A stretch of DNA of 55,518 bases, from assembly GCA_030697555.1 (NCBI GenBank), contig JAUYPV010000087.1, positions 1 through 55,518 of the forward strand, read 5' to 3'. Positions 8,882-18,810 of this stretch are shown here, piece by piece (positions within the stretch are counted from its first letter, which is position 1; each line of letters begins with the position of its first letter). Below the pieces are notes generated by a model, which saw nothing but the letters and a program-made list of their open reading frames with translations, was not told the DNA's origin and did not search any database. The stretch comes from Hyphomonadaceae bacterium. GTDB lineage: Bacteria; Pseudomonadota; Alphaproteobacteria; Caulobacterales; Hyphomonadaceae. The translations under genes and the position numbers were made by a program.

Positions 8882-11571
8882 GCCTCGTCTGCGGTGGCCT
8901 TCGCTCGCTTCGGTTTTGCCGGGGCCTTCTTGGCTGCCGGTTTGTCCGCTTTTGCGGACGTCTTCTTGGTCGTTGATTTCTTTTCTCCAGTATCGGCAGC
9001 AGCGGCCTTCTTGGCCGGCGCTTTCCGTTTGCCCTTCATTTTTGTTGATGGGGCGGCTAGTGCGCGGGCGTCGACGAGTTCGATGGCTTGTTCAAGCGTG
9101 ATCGAGGCCGGGTCCGCTCCGCGCGGAATGTTGGCATTTATGATGCCGTGCTTAAGATAGGGGCCAAATCGGCCATTATAAAGGCGGATGGGTTCGCCAT
9201 CGGTGTGATTGCCCATTTCACGCAGCGGCGGCGCGGCTTGGCCGCGGCCACGGCCGGCGCCTTTTCCAGCGCGTTTCTCGGCAATCAGCGTGACGGCGCG
9301 GTTGAGGCCGATCTCGAACAGCTCGTTGACGTCCGGCACATTGGCGTAGGTCTTGAGGTGCTTCACGTAGGGGCCGTAACGGCCGAGATTGGCCTCGATC
9401 GGCTCGCCGTCTTCCGGATGCTTGCCGACTTCGCGGGGCAGCGAGAGCAGTTTCAGCCCTTGCTCGAGGTTGAGATCGGGAACTGACCAACCGTTCGGGA
9501 TGGATGAGCGGCGGGGCTTCTCGCCCTTCTCGACGGGATCCGGGCCGAGTTGGACATAGGCGCCGAAACGGCCACTCTTGAGAATGACGGGCACGCCTTC
9601 CGGGTTGTTGCCGAGCACTTTGCCCTCGGGCGGGACGTCTGTCTGGCCGGGCTTTTCCGCGCCGAAGGGACGCGTGAAACGGCATTCGGGATAGTTCGAG
9701 CAGCCGATGAACGCGCCGAACTTGCCGAGCTTCAGCGAAAGCTGGCCCGTGCCGCAGGTGGGGCATTTGCGCGGATCGAGCTTGTTGCCGGCTTCGTCGG
9801 TCTTCGGTGGGAAGATGTGCGGCTCGAGGACTTCGTTCAGCGCGTCGATGACATTGGTGACGCGCAGTTCGGCCACACCCTCGATCGAGCCGTTGAACTC
9901 CTTCCAGAAGTCGCGGAGTAGATCTTTCCAGGCGAGCTTGCCGTCCGAAACGAGGTCGAGCTTTTCTTCCAGAGCGGCGGTGAAATCGTATTCGACGTAC
10001 CGCGCGAAGAATTTTTCCAGGAAGATCGTGACCAGGCGGCCCTTGTCTTCCGGATAGAAGCGTTTCTGTTCGAGGCGGACATAGTCGCGGTCGATCAGGG
10101 TCGAGAGCGTCGAGGCGTAGGTGGAGGGGCGGCCGATGCCGAGCTCTTCCAGCTTCTTCACCAGCGAGGCTTCCGAATAGCGCGGCGGCGGTTCGGTGAA
10201 GTGCTGCGTGTGTTCGGCGGAAACCAGCTTGGGCGTATCGCCTTCCTTGAGCACGGGCAGGCGACCGCCTTCTTCGTCGTCCTTCTCGTCCTGACCTTCC
10301 TGATAGAGCGTCAGGAAGCCATCGAACTTCACCACCTGGCCGGTGGCGCGCAGGACGACCTTGTTATCGTTGGACGGGATCTCGACCGTGGTGCGCTCGA
10401 GCGAGGCGGCTTCCATTTGCGAGGCGACGGCGCGTTTCCAGATGAGTTCGTAGAGCCGCATCATGTCGGGTTCGAGATGCACGTCGCCGGGGCGGCGGTC
10501 GAAGTCGGTCGGGCGTACGGCCTCGTGGGCTTCCTGCGCGTTCTTGGCTTTCGACGTGTAGCGGCGCGGGCCCTCGGGCAGGTAGTCCTTGCCGTAGTTG
10601 CGGCCGATGGCCGAGCGCGCGGCGGCGTAGGCTTCCTCGGCCATCTGCACGCCGTCGGTACGCATGTAGGTAATGAGGCCTACCTGCTCGCCGCCGATCT
10701 GCACGCCTTCATAGAGGCGCTGGGCGATCTGCATGGTGCGGCTGGCAGAGAAACCGAGCTTGCGGGCGGCTTCCTGTTGCAGCGTAGACGTCGTGAACGG
10801 CGGCGGCGGGTTGCGCTTGACCGGCTTGGCCTCGACCGATGCGATGCGATAGGCGCCGGACTTCACGGCTGCGAGCGCGGCGGCGGCGGTCTCGGCGTTC
10901 GGCAAGGAGAACTTGGTGAGCTTCTTGCCGTCGAGCTCGGTGAGGCGCGCTTCGAACTCGCCGCCATTGACGGAAAGCTTGGTTGCGACCTGCCAGTATT
11001 CCTGCGTGATGAAGCGTTCGATCTCGACCTCGCGGTCGACGACGATACGCAGGGCTACGGACTGCACGCGGCCGGCGGAACGCGAGCCGGGAAGCTTCCG
11101 CCACAGCACGGGCGAGAGCGAGAAGCCGACGAGATAGTCGAGCGCTCGGCGGGCGAGGTAGGCGTCAACGAGCTGCTGGTCGATTTGGCGCGGGTTCTCG
11201 ATCGCCTCGGTGACCGCTTTCTTGGTGATGGCGTTGAAGGTGACGCGCTGGATCGTCTTGCCCTTGAGCACCTTGCGGTTGTTGAGCGCTTCGAGAACGT
11301 GCCAGGAGATTGCCTCCCCCTCGCGATCAGGGTCGGTTGCGAGGATGAGGCCGTCGGCCTCCTTCATCGCGTCGGCGATTTCCTTGACGTGCTTGATCGA
11401 CTTTCCGTCGATGTCCCAGGTCATCGCAAAGTCCTCGTCGGGCTTCACGGAACCGTCCTTGGAAGGCAGGTCGCGGATGTGCCCGTAGGACGCCATCACC
11501 TTGTACCCGGGGCCCAGGTACTTGTTGATGGATTTGACCTTGCCGGGTGACTCTACGACGACGACCTGCAT
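8878..11571 (-). CDS. topA: DNA topoisomerase I
   Basis: Type IA topoisomerase that relaxes negative supercoils. The Toprim domain starts at the N-terminus (VVVVESPGKVKSINKYLG) with ATDPDREGEAISWH. The catalytic Tyr lies in GLITYMRTDG, at about residue 302. One C4 zinc ribbon (CPTCG, then CSNYPEC) lies near 603-630, followed by several GRFG(A/P)Y repeats typical of alphaproteobacterial TopA. The last ~60 residues are Lys/Ala-rich and disordered. The 897-aa length is normal. The ATG at 11571 is supported by the immediate start of the domain. It is first in the topA-rnr-NUDIX operon. Confidence 0.97.
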   Translation of the reverse strand: MQVVVVESPGKVKSINKYLGPGYKVMASYGHIRDLPSKDGSVKPDEDFAMTWDIDGKSIKHVKEIADAMKEADGLILATDPDREGEAISWHVLEALNNRKVLKGKTIQRVTFNAITKKAVTEAIENPRQIDQQLVDAYLARRALDYLVGFSLSPVLWRKLPGSRSAGRVQSVALRIVVDREVEIERFITQEYWQVATKLSVNGGEFEARLTELDGKKLTKFSLPNAETAAAALAAVKSGAYRIASVEAKPVKRNPPPPFTTSTLQQEAARKLGFSASRTMQIAQRLYEGVQIGGEQVGLITYMRTDGVQMAEEAYAAARSAIGRNYGKDYLPEGPRRYTSKAKNAQEAHEAVRPTDFDRRPGDVHLEPDMMRLYELIWKRAVASQMEAASLERTTVEIPSNDNKVVLRATGQVVKFDGFLTLYQEGQDEKDDEEGGRLPVLKEGDTPKLVSAEHTQHFTEPPPRYSEASLVKKLEELGIGRPSTYASTLSTLIDRDYVRLEQKRFYPEDKGRLVTIFLEKFFARYVEYDFTAALEEKLDLVSDGKLAWKDLLRDFWKEFNGSIEGVAELRVTNVIDALNEVLEPHIFPPKTDEAGNKLDPRKCPTCGTGQLSLKLGKFGAFIGCSNYPECRFTRPFGAEKPGQTDVPPEGKVLGNNPEGVPVILKSGRFGAYVQLGPDPVEKGEKPRRSSIPNGWSVPDLNLEQGLKLLSLPREVGKHPEDGEPIEANLGRYGPYVKHLKTYANVPDVNELFEIGLNRAVTLIAEKRAGKGAGRGRGQAAPPLREMGNHTDGEPIRLYNGRFGPYLKHGIINANIPRGADPASITLEQAIELVDARALAAPSTKMKGKRKAPAKKAAAADTGEKKSTTKKTSAKADKPAAKKAPAKPKRAKATADEA

Positions 11572-11667
11572 TTTTCCTCATGGATTCAGGCTTTGGGGGG
11601 AGGGTTGCGGCGGGAAGTTGGGGGCCGCCGCCCCGAATGTCAATTCGCGGAAATGCGACCGTGAGCC

Positions 11668-11684
11668 CTCCCCCGTAGGGGGAG
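11668..11684. terminator. Short GC hairpin downstream of dprA
   Basis: CTCCCCC-GTA-GGGGGAG forms a 7-bp stem in the 131-bp gap between dprA and topA. It may terminate the pyrB-to-dprA transcript, but the only T-rich flank (ATTTATTT) is on the opposite strand. It also resembles the G/C-rich palindrome near 41613, so a dispersed repeat is an alternative. Confidence 0.45.
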
Positions 11685-11702
11685 ATTTATTTGCACAAGG
11701 GG

Positions 11703-12809
11703 TCAGACGGCGCGGGACGCGGTGCCGCCGACGTGGGTTGCCGCTACGCCAGCGAGTTCGAGTTCGGCGAGCGCGGCGAGCACGAGTCTGTGCGGCGCGT
11801 CGACCGCGCGGACGATCTCGTTGATGTGTGCCGGCGTCGGACTGAGGGCCTCGCGGACGGCGCGGAGGAGGGCTGGCGGCACCTCCGCGCCGGCTGGATT
11901 GAAGCGGTCGCCGAGGGGCTCGTCGAAGGCGGGCGGGGCGAAGCCTTCCATGGCGTGCAGCACATCCTCGGCAGACTCGATGAGGGCTGCGCCCTGTTTG
12001 ATGAGGCGGTTGGCTCCTCTCGCACGCGGATCGAGCGGCGAGCCAGGGACGGCCATCACTTCGCGTCCCTGCTCCAGCGCGAAACGCGCGGTGATGAGGC
12101 TGCCAGAGCGTTCGGCGGCTTCGACGATGACGGTGGCGAGTGAAAGTCCCGAGATCACGCGGTTGCGTTTGGGGAAGTCACGGGCCTGGGCGACGTAGCC
12201 GAGCGGAGACTCCGAGACGAGGCAGCCGCGCTGTGCAAGCTGTTCGTAGAGCTGCTCGTGCTGGGGCGGGTAGATCTGGTCGATACCGCCCGCGATGGCG
12301 GCAATGGTTCCGGTGTCCAATGCGGCGGCATGGGCCTCACCATCGACGCCGCGGGCCATGCCCGAGACGATGACGTAGCCGGCGGCGGCGAGGTCGCGGG
12401 CGAGGTCTCGCGCCATCCTTCGGCCGACGGCGGAGGCGTCGCGCGCGCCGACGAGGGCGATGGAGGGGCGGTTGAGGAGCTGGCGATTGCCACGCACGGC
12501 GATTACGGGCGGCGGCGAGTCGATGGCGGCGAGACAGGCGGAATAGTCAGGCTCGCACGCGGCGAGGTGGACCGCGCCGATCTTCGCGGCGGCTTCGATT
12601 TCGCGGTCGATGTCGGATCTGGGCGGTGCGCTGATGTCGGATTTGCCGCCGGCCTTGCGGGCGAGGGCGGGAAGGTCGGCCAGCACCGCGGCGGCGCTGT
12701 TATCGTAGCGCTCTAAAAGATGGAAGAAGGTGATCGGGCCGATCCCGCGCGTGCGCGAGAGCCTCAGCCAGTCCGCCCGCTCTCCCCCCGTGAGCTGGCG
12801 TCGTTTCAT
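11703..12809 (-). CDS. dprA: DNA-processing protein DprA
   Basis: Loads RecA onto incoming single-stranded DNA during natural transformation. The Rossmann-like core is clear: IALVGARDASAVG, VIVSGMARGVDGEAH, GGIDQIYPPQ, ESPLG, FPKRNRVISGLS and VVEAAERSGSLITA. A C-terminal winged-helix-like segment (THINEIVRA-type region) completes a 368-residue protein. The open frame runs further upstream, but the ATG at 12809 overlaps the plsY stop in ATGA and directly precedes the conserved N-terminus. No competence pilus genes are in this window. Confidence 0.95.
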   Translation of the reverse strand: MKRRQLTGGERADWLRLSRTRGIGPITFFHLLERYDNSAAAVLADLPALARKAGGKSDISAPPRSDIDREIEAAAKIGAVHLAACEPDYSACLAAIDSPPPVIAVRGNRQLLNRPSIALVGARDASAVGRRMARDLARDLAAAGYVIVSGMARGVDGEAHAAALDTGTIAAIAGGIDQIYPPQHEQLYEQLAQRGCLVSESPLGYVAQARDFPKRNRVISGLSLATVIVEAAERSGSLITARFALEQGREVMAVPGSPLDPRARGANRLIKQGAALIESAEDVLHAMEGFAPPAFDEPLGDRFNPAGAEVPPALLRAVREALSPTPAHINEIVRAVDAPHRLVLAALAELELAGVAATHVGGTASRAV

Positions 12810-13504
12810 CCCGGACTCCCGGGCGGCGCCTCGGTTGGCTTCTTCCTGCCGATCTTCGGTTCGGTTCCTGCGAGGATGCGGCTGATGTTGGCACGGTGGC
12901 GCCAGAAGATCAGGATGGCGATGGCGATGATCACGCCGATCGCGAACTCGCCATAGCCGAAATACCAGACGGCGACTGGCGCTAGCGCGGTGGCTGCGAG
13001 TGCGGCGAGCGACGACATGCGGAGGACAGCGACGGTCAGCAGCCAGAGAGCACCCCACACGAGGCCAACCTGCCACATCGATGCGAGCAGGAGGCCGATG
13101 AAAGTGGCGACACCTTTGCCGCCCTTGAACTTGAGCCAGACGGGGAAGCAGTGGCCAATGAAGGCGGATGCGCCACCGATCAGGCCTGCCGTCATGGGCG
13201 TAATGTCTTTCGGCTCGGCGCCGCCGTTGATGAGGCTGCCTACCAGCCAGTAGCAAAGCCAGTAGGCAAGGCCAGCCTTGCCGGAGTCGAGCAGCAGGGT
13301 GGCCAGCGCGAGGTCCTTGCGGCCGGTGCGTAGCACGTTGGTCGCGCCGATATTGCCCGAGCCGACGGCGCGGATGTCGCCAAGGCCGGCGAGCCTGGTG
13401 ATAACGAGACCGAACGGAATCGAACCCAGCAGGTAGCCGAGGATGAGCGGCAGGCCGCCATCAACTACCACCGACATCCCAGATGAAGACCAAGTGATAT
13501 CCAT
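12806..13504 (-). CDS. plsY: Glycerol-3-phosphate acyltransferase PlsY
   Basis: Integral membrane acyltransferase that moves the acyl group from acyl-phosphate to glycerol-3-phosphate, the first step of phospholipid synthesis. The PlsY motifs are visible: YLLGSIPFGLVI, GSGNIGATNVLRTG, and GHCFPVWLKFKGGKGVAT. Multiple hydrophobic helices fit the family. At 232 aa it is slightly long; an internal Met ten codons in (MSVVV) is an alternative start. It follows pyrC' by 6 bases and overlaps dprA. Confidence 0.95.
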   Translation of the reverse strand: MDITWSSSGMSVVVDGGLPLILGYLLGSIPFGLVITRLAGLGDIRAVGSGNIGATNVLRTGRKDLALATLLLDSGKAGLAYWLCYWLVGSLINGGAEPKDITPMTAGLIGGASAFIGHCFPVWLKFKGGKGVATFIGLLLASMWQVGLVWGALWLLTVAVLRMSSLAALAATALAPVAVWYFGYGEFAIGVIIAIAILIFWRHRANISRILAGTEPKIGRKKPTEAPPGSPG

Positions 13505-13510
13505 CGCCCC

Positions 13511-14797
13511 TCAACCGCGTTCGAACACGGTCGCGCCGTTCACCCATGTGCGCAAGACCTTGCCTTCGAGCTTGCGGCCGTCGAAGGGCGAGTTCTTGGA
13601 GCGGGACGAAAGGTCATCGCGGTCGCAGGCCCAAGGGGCGGTGGCGTCGAACAGGACGAGATCGGCTGGCGCGCCCTTCTTGAGCCGGCCCTGCGGCAAG
13701 CCGAGCAGGTCGGCGGGGCCGGAGGTGACGGCCTTCAACGCAGCCAGCAGCGGGAGTTCGTCGCGAGCGGCGAGGCTGAGCAGCGCGGGCAGGAGCGTTT
13801 CGAGCCCGACAGCGCCGTAGGCCGCCTCGGCGATCGGCAGGCGCTTGTCTTCCGGCGGCTGTGGATCGTGGGCGGAGACGACGGCGTCGACCACGCCGCG
13901 CTTCAGGCCATCGATCAGGGCGAGGCGGTCGGCTTCGGCACGGAAGGGCGGCTGTACCTTGCAGTATGTGAGGTAGTCGCCGACATCGAGTTCGTTGAAG
14001 AACAGGGAGTAGGCGGCGACCGAGCAGGCGACTTTCACACCGGCCTTGCGTGCGCGCTCAATGGCTTTCAGCGAGCGGCCGGTGGATATGCAGTCGGCGA
14101 GCAGGCGTGCCCCCGTGGTTTCGGCGAGCATCAGATCGCGCTCGAGAGCGATCCATTCGGCTTCCGGCGGCGCGCCGCGCAGGCCGAGGCGCGCGGCGAA
14201 GGCGCCGGCTGTCATCACGGTGTTCTTGGAGAGCGCAGGCGTATCCGGTCGCGAGGCGACGAGGACGTCAAACGAGGACGCGTACTGCATAGCGCGACGG
14301 AGAACGCCTGCATCCTCGACAGGCCTGTCGCCATTGCTGAAGAAGACCGCTCCGGCTTCCTTGATGAGGCCGATCTCGGACATCTTCTGACCGTCGAGGC
14401 CGATGGTGAGGCCGGCTGCCGGATGCACTTTCACTTTCGCCACGCCATCGGCGCGACGCTTGATGAAATCGACGAGGGCGACGCTGTCGATCACCGGATC
14501 GGTGTCGGGCATCACGACGAAAGTGGTGACGCCGCCGGCTGCGGCAGCCTCGCTGGCGGTTTCCAGCGTCTCTTTATTCTCCGCACCCGGCTCGCCGGTC
14601 TTCACGCGCAGGTCGATGAGGCCCGGGGCCAGCGCCTTGCCGTGGGCGTCGATGCGGAGGTCAGCCGGCGAGGCCTTGGTGATGCCGATGCCGAGGTCGG
14701 CAATTAGGCCGTTCTCGATCAGAATGCCGCCTTTCTCGTCACGGCCGGATGCCGGGTCAAGCAGGCGAGCATTGTAGATGGCTGTGCGGCCGGTCAT
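13511..14797 (-). CDS. Dihydroorotase homologue lacking metal ligands (PyrC'-like, probably non-catalytic)
   Basis: The whole 428-residue protein follows type I dihydroorotase (PGLIDL..., [31 protein letters not shown]), but the metal site is gone. The DxHxH motif reads DLRVK (residues 62-66), the HxED strand reads ASRPD, the TPHHL region reads VAAYSL, and the TDHAPH region reads SAHDPQ. It overlaps pyrB in ATGA (14794-14797). Known precedent: in Pseudomonas an inactive PyrC' encoded beside pyrB is needed to assemble aspartate transcarbamoylase. By inference this protein plays the same structural role, and an active dihydroorotase should be encoded elsewhere. Confidence 0.9.
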   Translation of the reverse strand: MTGRTAIYNARLLDPASGRDEKGGILIENGLIADLGIGITKASPADLRIDAHGKALAPGLIDLRVKTGEPGAENKETLETASEAAAAGGVTTFVVMPDTDPVIDSVALVDFIKRRADGVAKVKVHPAAGLTIGLDGQKMSEIGLIKEAGAVFFSNGDRPVEDAGVLRRAMQYASSFDVLVASRPDTPALSKNTVMTAGAFAARLGLRGAPPEAEWIALERDLMLAETTGARLLADCISTGRSLKAIERARKAGVKVACSVAAYSLFFNELDVGDYLTYCKVQPPFRAEADRLALIDGLKRGVVDAVVSAHDPQPPEDKRLPIAEAAYGAVGLETLLPALLSLAARDELPLLAALKAVTSGPADLLGLPQGRLKKGAPADLVLFDATAPWACDRDDLSSRSKNSPFDGRKLEGKVLRTWVNGATVFERG

Positions 14798-15756
14798 CGG
14801 TTCTTTGCTCCGATCTCGGGCGCATTCTTCGCGAGCGTTTCCAGCACGGCCATGCGGACGGCGACGCCCATCTCGACCTGTTCTGTGATCAGCGAGCGCG
14901 TCTTGTGGTCAGCGATGGAACTTTCGATCTCTACGCCCCGGTTCATCGGGCCGGGGTGCATGACGAAAGCTGTTGGCTTGGCGTGGGAGAGTTTCTCTTC
15001 GTCGAGGCCGTAGAAGTGGAAGAACTCGCGGGCGGATGGGAGATAAGCGCCGTCCATACGTTCTTGCTGCAGGCGGAGCATCATGACGACGTCGCAGCCT
15101 TTCAGGCCCTCGCGCATGTCGGTGAAGAGTTTCGCGCCCCAGTCCTCCGCGCCTGATGGCGTCAGCGTGCGCGGCGCGATCAGCCGGACCTCGGCCCCGA
15201 GAACGTTGAGGCAGGCGACATTCGAGCGGGCGACGCGCGAATGCAGGATGTCGCCGCAGATGGCGATGCGCATGCCGCCGATGTCGCCGACGCGGCGGCG
15301 GATGGTGAGGGCGTCGAGCAGGGCCTGCGTCGGATGTTCGTGCGTGCCGTCGCCGGCGTTGATCACCGCGCAGTCCACCTTCCGGGAAAGCAGCTTCACG
15401 GCGCCGGAGGAGGGGTGGCGGATCACCAGCAGGTCCGGCCGCATGGCGTTCAGCGTCATGGCCGTATCGACCAGCGTCTCGCCTTTCTTCACAGAAGAAG
15501 TGGCGATCGGCATGGTGACCACGTCGGCGCCCAGGCGGCGGCCAGCGATCTCGAACGACCCCTGCGTGCGGGTTGAGTTCTCGAAGAACAGGTTGACCAG
15601 GGTCTGGCCGGAAAGCGTGCCGGCGTGCTTCACTCTCTGGCGGTTGAGATCGACATAGCGATCCCCCAGATTCAAAAGCGTTTCGATGTCGAGCCGGTTC
15701 AGGCCCTCGATCCCCAGGAGGTGCCGGTGGGGGAAGGCGTAGGCGTCAGCCGCCAT
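14794..15756 (-). CDS. pyrB: Aspartate carbamoyltransferase catalytic subunit
   Basis: Joins carbamoyl phosphate and aspartate in pyrimidine synthesis. Visible are the carbamoyl-phosphate site [13 protein letters not shown] (STRT at residues 61-64), [20 protein letters not shown] and the C-terminal [12 protein letters not shown]. The frame can be opened to a TTG at 15828, but the ATG at 15756 gives a normal 320-residue protein beginning just before the family similarity. First gene of the pyrB-pyrC'-plsY-dprA operon. A 12-bp palindrome lies 82 bp upstream. Confidence 0.96.
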   Translation of the reverse strand: MAADAYAFPHRHLLGIEGLNRLDIETLLNLGDRYVDLNRQRVKHAGTLSGQTLVNLFFENSTRTQGSFEIAGRRLGADVVTMPIATSSVKKGETLVDTAMTLNAMRPDLLVIRHPSSGAVKLLSRKVDCAVINAGDGTHEHPTQALLDALTIRRRVGDIGGMRIAICGDILHSRVARSNVACLNVLGAEVRLIAPRTLTPSGAEDWGAKLFTDMREGLKGCDVVMMLRLQQERMDGAYLPSAREFFHFYGLDEEKLSHAKPTAFVMHPGPMNRGVEIESSIADHKTRSLITEQVEMGVAVRMAVLETLAKNAPEIGAKNR

Positions 15757-15837
15757 GGATGCATCACCCGTGATTTCGGGGGGCATAACGCAGGCGGGTG
15801 TGGCGGGCAAGCCGGGAATCCGGAACAACCAGCGTTA

Positions 15838-15849
15838 ACAACCGGTTGT
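15838..15849. promoter_or_regulatory. 12-bp perfect palindrome between pyrB and tex
   Basis: ACAACCGGTTGT is self-complementary and lies in the divergent gap between pyrB and tex. A dimeric regulator site is possible. No known regulon is recognised. Confidence 0.3.
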
Positions 15850-15942
15850 AAACGATCGGCAGGGCAAACGTGACGGAACAGGCGAACTGCCTGTAGAAAT
15901 TCCCGTCCGAGTCGCGCCGTCCGCCCCAAAGGAACATCCGAT

Positions 15943-18291
15943 ATGTCCGGCAAAGATCCCCTCGTCATCGCAGAGATTGCCCGCATTATTGCGAAGGAGC
16001 TCGGCGTCGGTGAAGGCCAGGTGGCGGCGACGATCCAGCTCATCGAGGAAGGCGCCTCGGTTCCCTTCATCGCGCGCTACCGGAAAGAGAAGACGGGCGG
16101 GCTGGACGACACGCAGCTCCGCACGCTGGCCGAACGGCTCGAATATCTCGTCATCCTGAATGACCGGCGCCAGGTCGTTCTCAAGTCCATTGGGGAACAG
16201 GGCAAGCTGACGCCGGAGCTGGAGAAGCAGATCCGCGCCTGCATGACCAAGGTGGAACTCGAGGATCTCTACGCGCCCTACCGGCCCAAGCGCCGCACCA
16301 AGGCGAGCATCGCGCGCGAGGCAGGGCTGGAGCCGCTGGCGGATCGCTTGCTCGCCAATCCGGCCCTCGATCCTGTGGCGGAGGCGCTCGCCTACATTTC
16401 CGCCGACAAGGGCGTGGCGGATGGCGACGCAGCGCTGGAAGGCGCGCGCAACATCCTGATCGAACGCATGGCGGAGACGCCGCAGCTCGTTCGCGCGATC
16501 CGGGAAAAAGTCTGGACCGGCGGCAAGCTTTCGTCCGGCATGGTGAAAGGCAAGGAGACGGAGGGCGCGAAGTTTTCCGACTACTTCGAATTCGACGAAC
16601 CCATCGCCAACATGCCTTCGCACCGCGCGCTGGCGCTCCTGCGCGGCGAGAAGGAAGGCGTGCTGAAGGTTGACCTCGACCTGCCGCACGACGAGAAGCA
16701 GCGCCATCCGGCCGTGACGACCATCATGGCCGAGTTCAAGATTTCAGATCGCGGCCGGCCGGCGGACCAGTGGCTGGCGGAGACGGCGCGGCAGGCGTGG
16801 AAGACGCGTCTCGCGCCCGGCAGCTCGCATGACCTGATCGAGCGTCTGAAGGAGAAATCGGACGCGGAGGCGATCCGCATCTTCTCGCACAACATGAAGG
16901 ACCTGCTGCTGGCGGCGCCCGCCGGACCGAAAGTGGTCATGGGCGTCGATCCGGGCATTCGCACGGGCTGCAAGGTCGCAGTGGTGGATGCGACTGGCAA
17001 GCTGCTGGAGACGGCGACGATCTATCCGCATGAGCCGCGCAAGGACTGGCAGGGTTCGCTGGTAACGTTGGCGCAGATGGCGAAGCGGCACGCCGTCGAG
17101 CTGGTGAGCGTCGGCAACGGCACGGCGAGCCGCGAAACCGACAAGCTGGTGGGCGAGCTGTCTTCCAAGATGCCTGAACTCAAGCTGACACGCGTAATGG
17201 TGTCCGAGGCCGGCGCTTCGGTCTATTCGGCGTCGGAGCTGGCTGCGAAGGAGTTTCCCGAGCTGGACGTGAGCCTGCGCGGCGCGGTTTCGATCGCGCG
17301 GCGCCTGCAGGATCCGCTGGCCGAGCTCGTGAAGATCGAGCCCAAGGCGATTGGCGTCGGCCAGTACCAGCACGATGTCGACCAGAATGCGCTGTCGCGC
17401 TCGCTCGATGCGGTAGTCGAGGATTGCGTCAACGCAGTCGGCGTCGACGTGAACACGGCGTCCGCGCCGCTGCTGGCGCGCGTGTCGGGCCTCAACATTG
17501 CGGTTGCTTCCAACATCGTGACGTTCCGGGACGAGAACGGGCCGTTCAAGGCGCGCACGGCGCTGAAGAAAGTGCCGCGCATGGGACCGAAGGCGTTCGA
17601 ACAGGCGGCAGGGTTTCTGCGCATCATGGACGGGAAGAATCCGCTCGATGGGTCGGCAGTCCACCCGGAAGCCTATCCGGTGGTGGAGCGCATCGCCGAG
17701 AAGACGGGCCGCGAACTCAAGAGCATTATCGGCGACAAGGCTTTCCTGTCGTCGCTCAAGCCATCCGACTTTGCCGACGAAACGTTCGGCGTGCCGACGG
17801 TGACCGATATTCTCGCCGAGCTGGAAAAACCCGGCCGCGATCCACGTCCTCAGTTCAAGACGGCGACGTTCCAGGACGGCGTCGAGAAGATTTCCGATCT
17901 CAAGGTCGGCATGAAGCTCGAAGGCGTCGTCACCAACGTGACGGCATTCGGCGCGTTCGTGGATGTAGGCGTGCACCAGGACGGGCTGGTCCACATCTCT
18001 GAGCTGTCGGACAAGTTCGTGAAGGACCCGCGCGAGGTCGTGAAAGCGGGCGATGTGGTCAATGTCCGCGTCAAGGAAGTCGATGTCGAGCGCAAGCGTG
18101 TGGCGCTGTCGATGAAGAGCGGATCGATCGGCGAGCAGGGGGCGCATGGAGCACAGGGCAGGCCCTCTTCAGGCGACAATAAGCCGGGCAGGCAGGCCCC
18201 GCGCGGCAACCAGCCGATGCAGGCAGGGCGCGCGGAAAGCCGGCCGGAGGACAGCCCGTTTGCGGCGCTTGCGAAGCTGAAGAAGAACTAA
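15943..18291 (+). CDS. tex: Tex-family S1 RNA-binding protein
   Basis: Cytoplasmic nucleic-acid-binding protein related to Spt6, linked to transcription elongation. The 782-residue layout fits: an N-terminal helical part (VPFIARYRKEKTGGLDD, residues 40-56), a YqgF-like fold in the middle (VMGVDPGIRTGCKVAVVD, near 327), helix-hairpin-helix motifs (LNIAVASNIVTFRDENG), and one S1 domain at about 655-725 (VTAFGAFVDVG, DGLVHISELSDKFV). The tail is Gly/Gln-rich and disordered. It ends 3 bases from the convergent ruvX stop. Confidence 0.95.
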   Translation: MSGKDPLVIAEIARIIAKELGVGEGQVAATIQLIEEGASVPFIARYRKEKTGGLDDTQLRTLAERLEYLVILNDRRQVVLKSIGEQGKLTPELEKQIRACMTKVELEDLYAPYRPKRRTKASIAREAGLEPLADRLLANPALDPVAEALAYISADKGVADGDAALEGARNILIERMAETPQLVRAIREKVWTGGKLSSGMVKGKETEGAKFSDYFEFDEPIANMPSHRALALLRGEKEGVLKVDLDLPHDEKQRHPAVTTIMAEFKISDRGRPADQWLAETARQAWKTRLAPGSSHDLIERLKEKSDAEAIRIFSHNMKDLLLAAPAGPKVVMGVDPGIRTGCKVAVVDATGKLLETATIYPHEPRKDWQGSLVTLAQMAKRHAVELVSVGNGTASRETDKLVGELSSKMPELKLTRVMVSEAGASVYSASELAAKEFPELDVSLRGAVSIARRLQDPLAELVKIEPKAIGVGQYQHDVDQNALSRSLDAVVEDCVNAVGVDVNTASAPLLARVSGLNIAVASNIVTFRDENGPFKARTALKKVPRMGPKAFEQAAGFLRIMDGKNPLDGSAVHPEAYPVVERIAEKTGRELKSIIGDKAFLSSLKPSDFADETFGVPTVTDILAELEKPGRDPRPQFKTATFQDGVEKISDLKVGMKLEGVVTNVTAFGAFVDVGVHQDGLVHISELSDKFVKDPREVVKAGDVVNVRVKEVDVERKRVALSMKSGSIGEQGAHGAQGRPSSGDNKPGRQAPRGNQPMQAGRAESRPEDSPFAALAKLKKN

Positions 18292-18294
18292 GGC

Positions 18295-18753
18295 TCAGCG
18301 GATCTCGTTCAGGCGGTCGATCGCGCCCTGGAGGATCCAGGCGGCGGCCAGCTTGTCGATCAGCTCCGCTCGGCGAGCGCGGCTGGCGTCTGCTTCGAGC
18401 AGGGCACGTTCGGCGCCCGCGGTGGAGAGGCGCTCGTCCCAGAACGCCAGCGGCACGTCCTTCCGGCCGAGTATATTGTAGGCAAGCGCGCGGGCGGACT
18501 GGGCGCGCGGTCCTTCGGTATTGTCCATGTTGATTGGCAGGCCGAGGACAATGCCGACAGACTTTCTCGTGTCGTAAAGGTGGAACAGACGGTCGAGCGA
18601 CGGGGCGAGTTTCTTGCCCCGGACGATCGTTTCCAGTGGACTCGCAATCATCCGGCCCGGATCGCATCCGGCGACGCCGATGGTCTTGGACCCCGGGTCG
18701 AGGCCCAGCAGTGATCCTTTTGCGGGCAGTTCGGTGAGCGAAACCAGCGGCAT
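18295..18753 (-). CDS. ruvX: Putative pre-16S rRNA nuclease / Holliday junction resolvase YqgF
   Basis: 152-residue RNase H-fold nuclease for 16S rRNA 5' maturation (older annotation: Holliday junction resolvase). The acidic residues are in place: GLDPGSKTIGVA (D19), VLGLPINMD, FWDERLSTAGAE and a late Asp in LIDKLAAAWIL. In several alphaproteobacteria yqgF lies divergent from gatC. Here the serine hydrolase gene and two 29-bp repeats lie between them. Confidence 0.94.
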   Translation of the reverse strand: MPLVSLTELPAKGSLLGLDPGSKTIGVAGCDPGRMIASPLETIVRGKKLAPSLDRLFHLYDTRKSVGIVLGLPINMDNTEGPRAQSARALAYNILGRKDVPLAFWDERLSTAGAERALLEADASRARRAELIDKLAAAWILQGAIDRLNEIR

Positions 18754-18774
18754 GGCCGGGGTTTAGCCGGTTGT

Positions 18775-18803
18775 CGCTTGATGCGGAAGGCGAGGGCGTT
18801 TAG
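18775..18803. repeat. 29-bp direct repeat, left copy
   Basis: Begins CGCTTGATGCGG and ends GAGGGCGTTTAG. It is identical base for base to 19996-20024. The two copies bracket the serine hydrolase gene exactly, between ruvX and gatC. Confidence 0.95.
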
Positions 18804-18810
18804 CGAGAGA

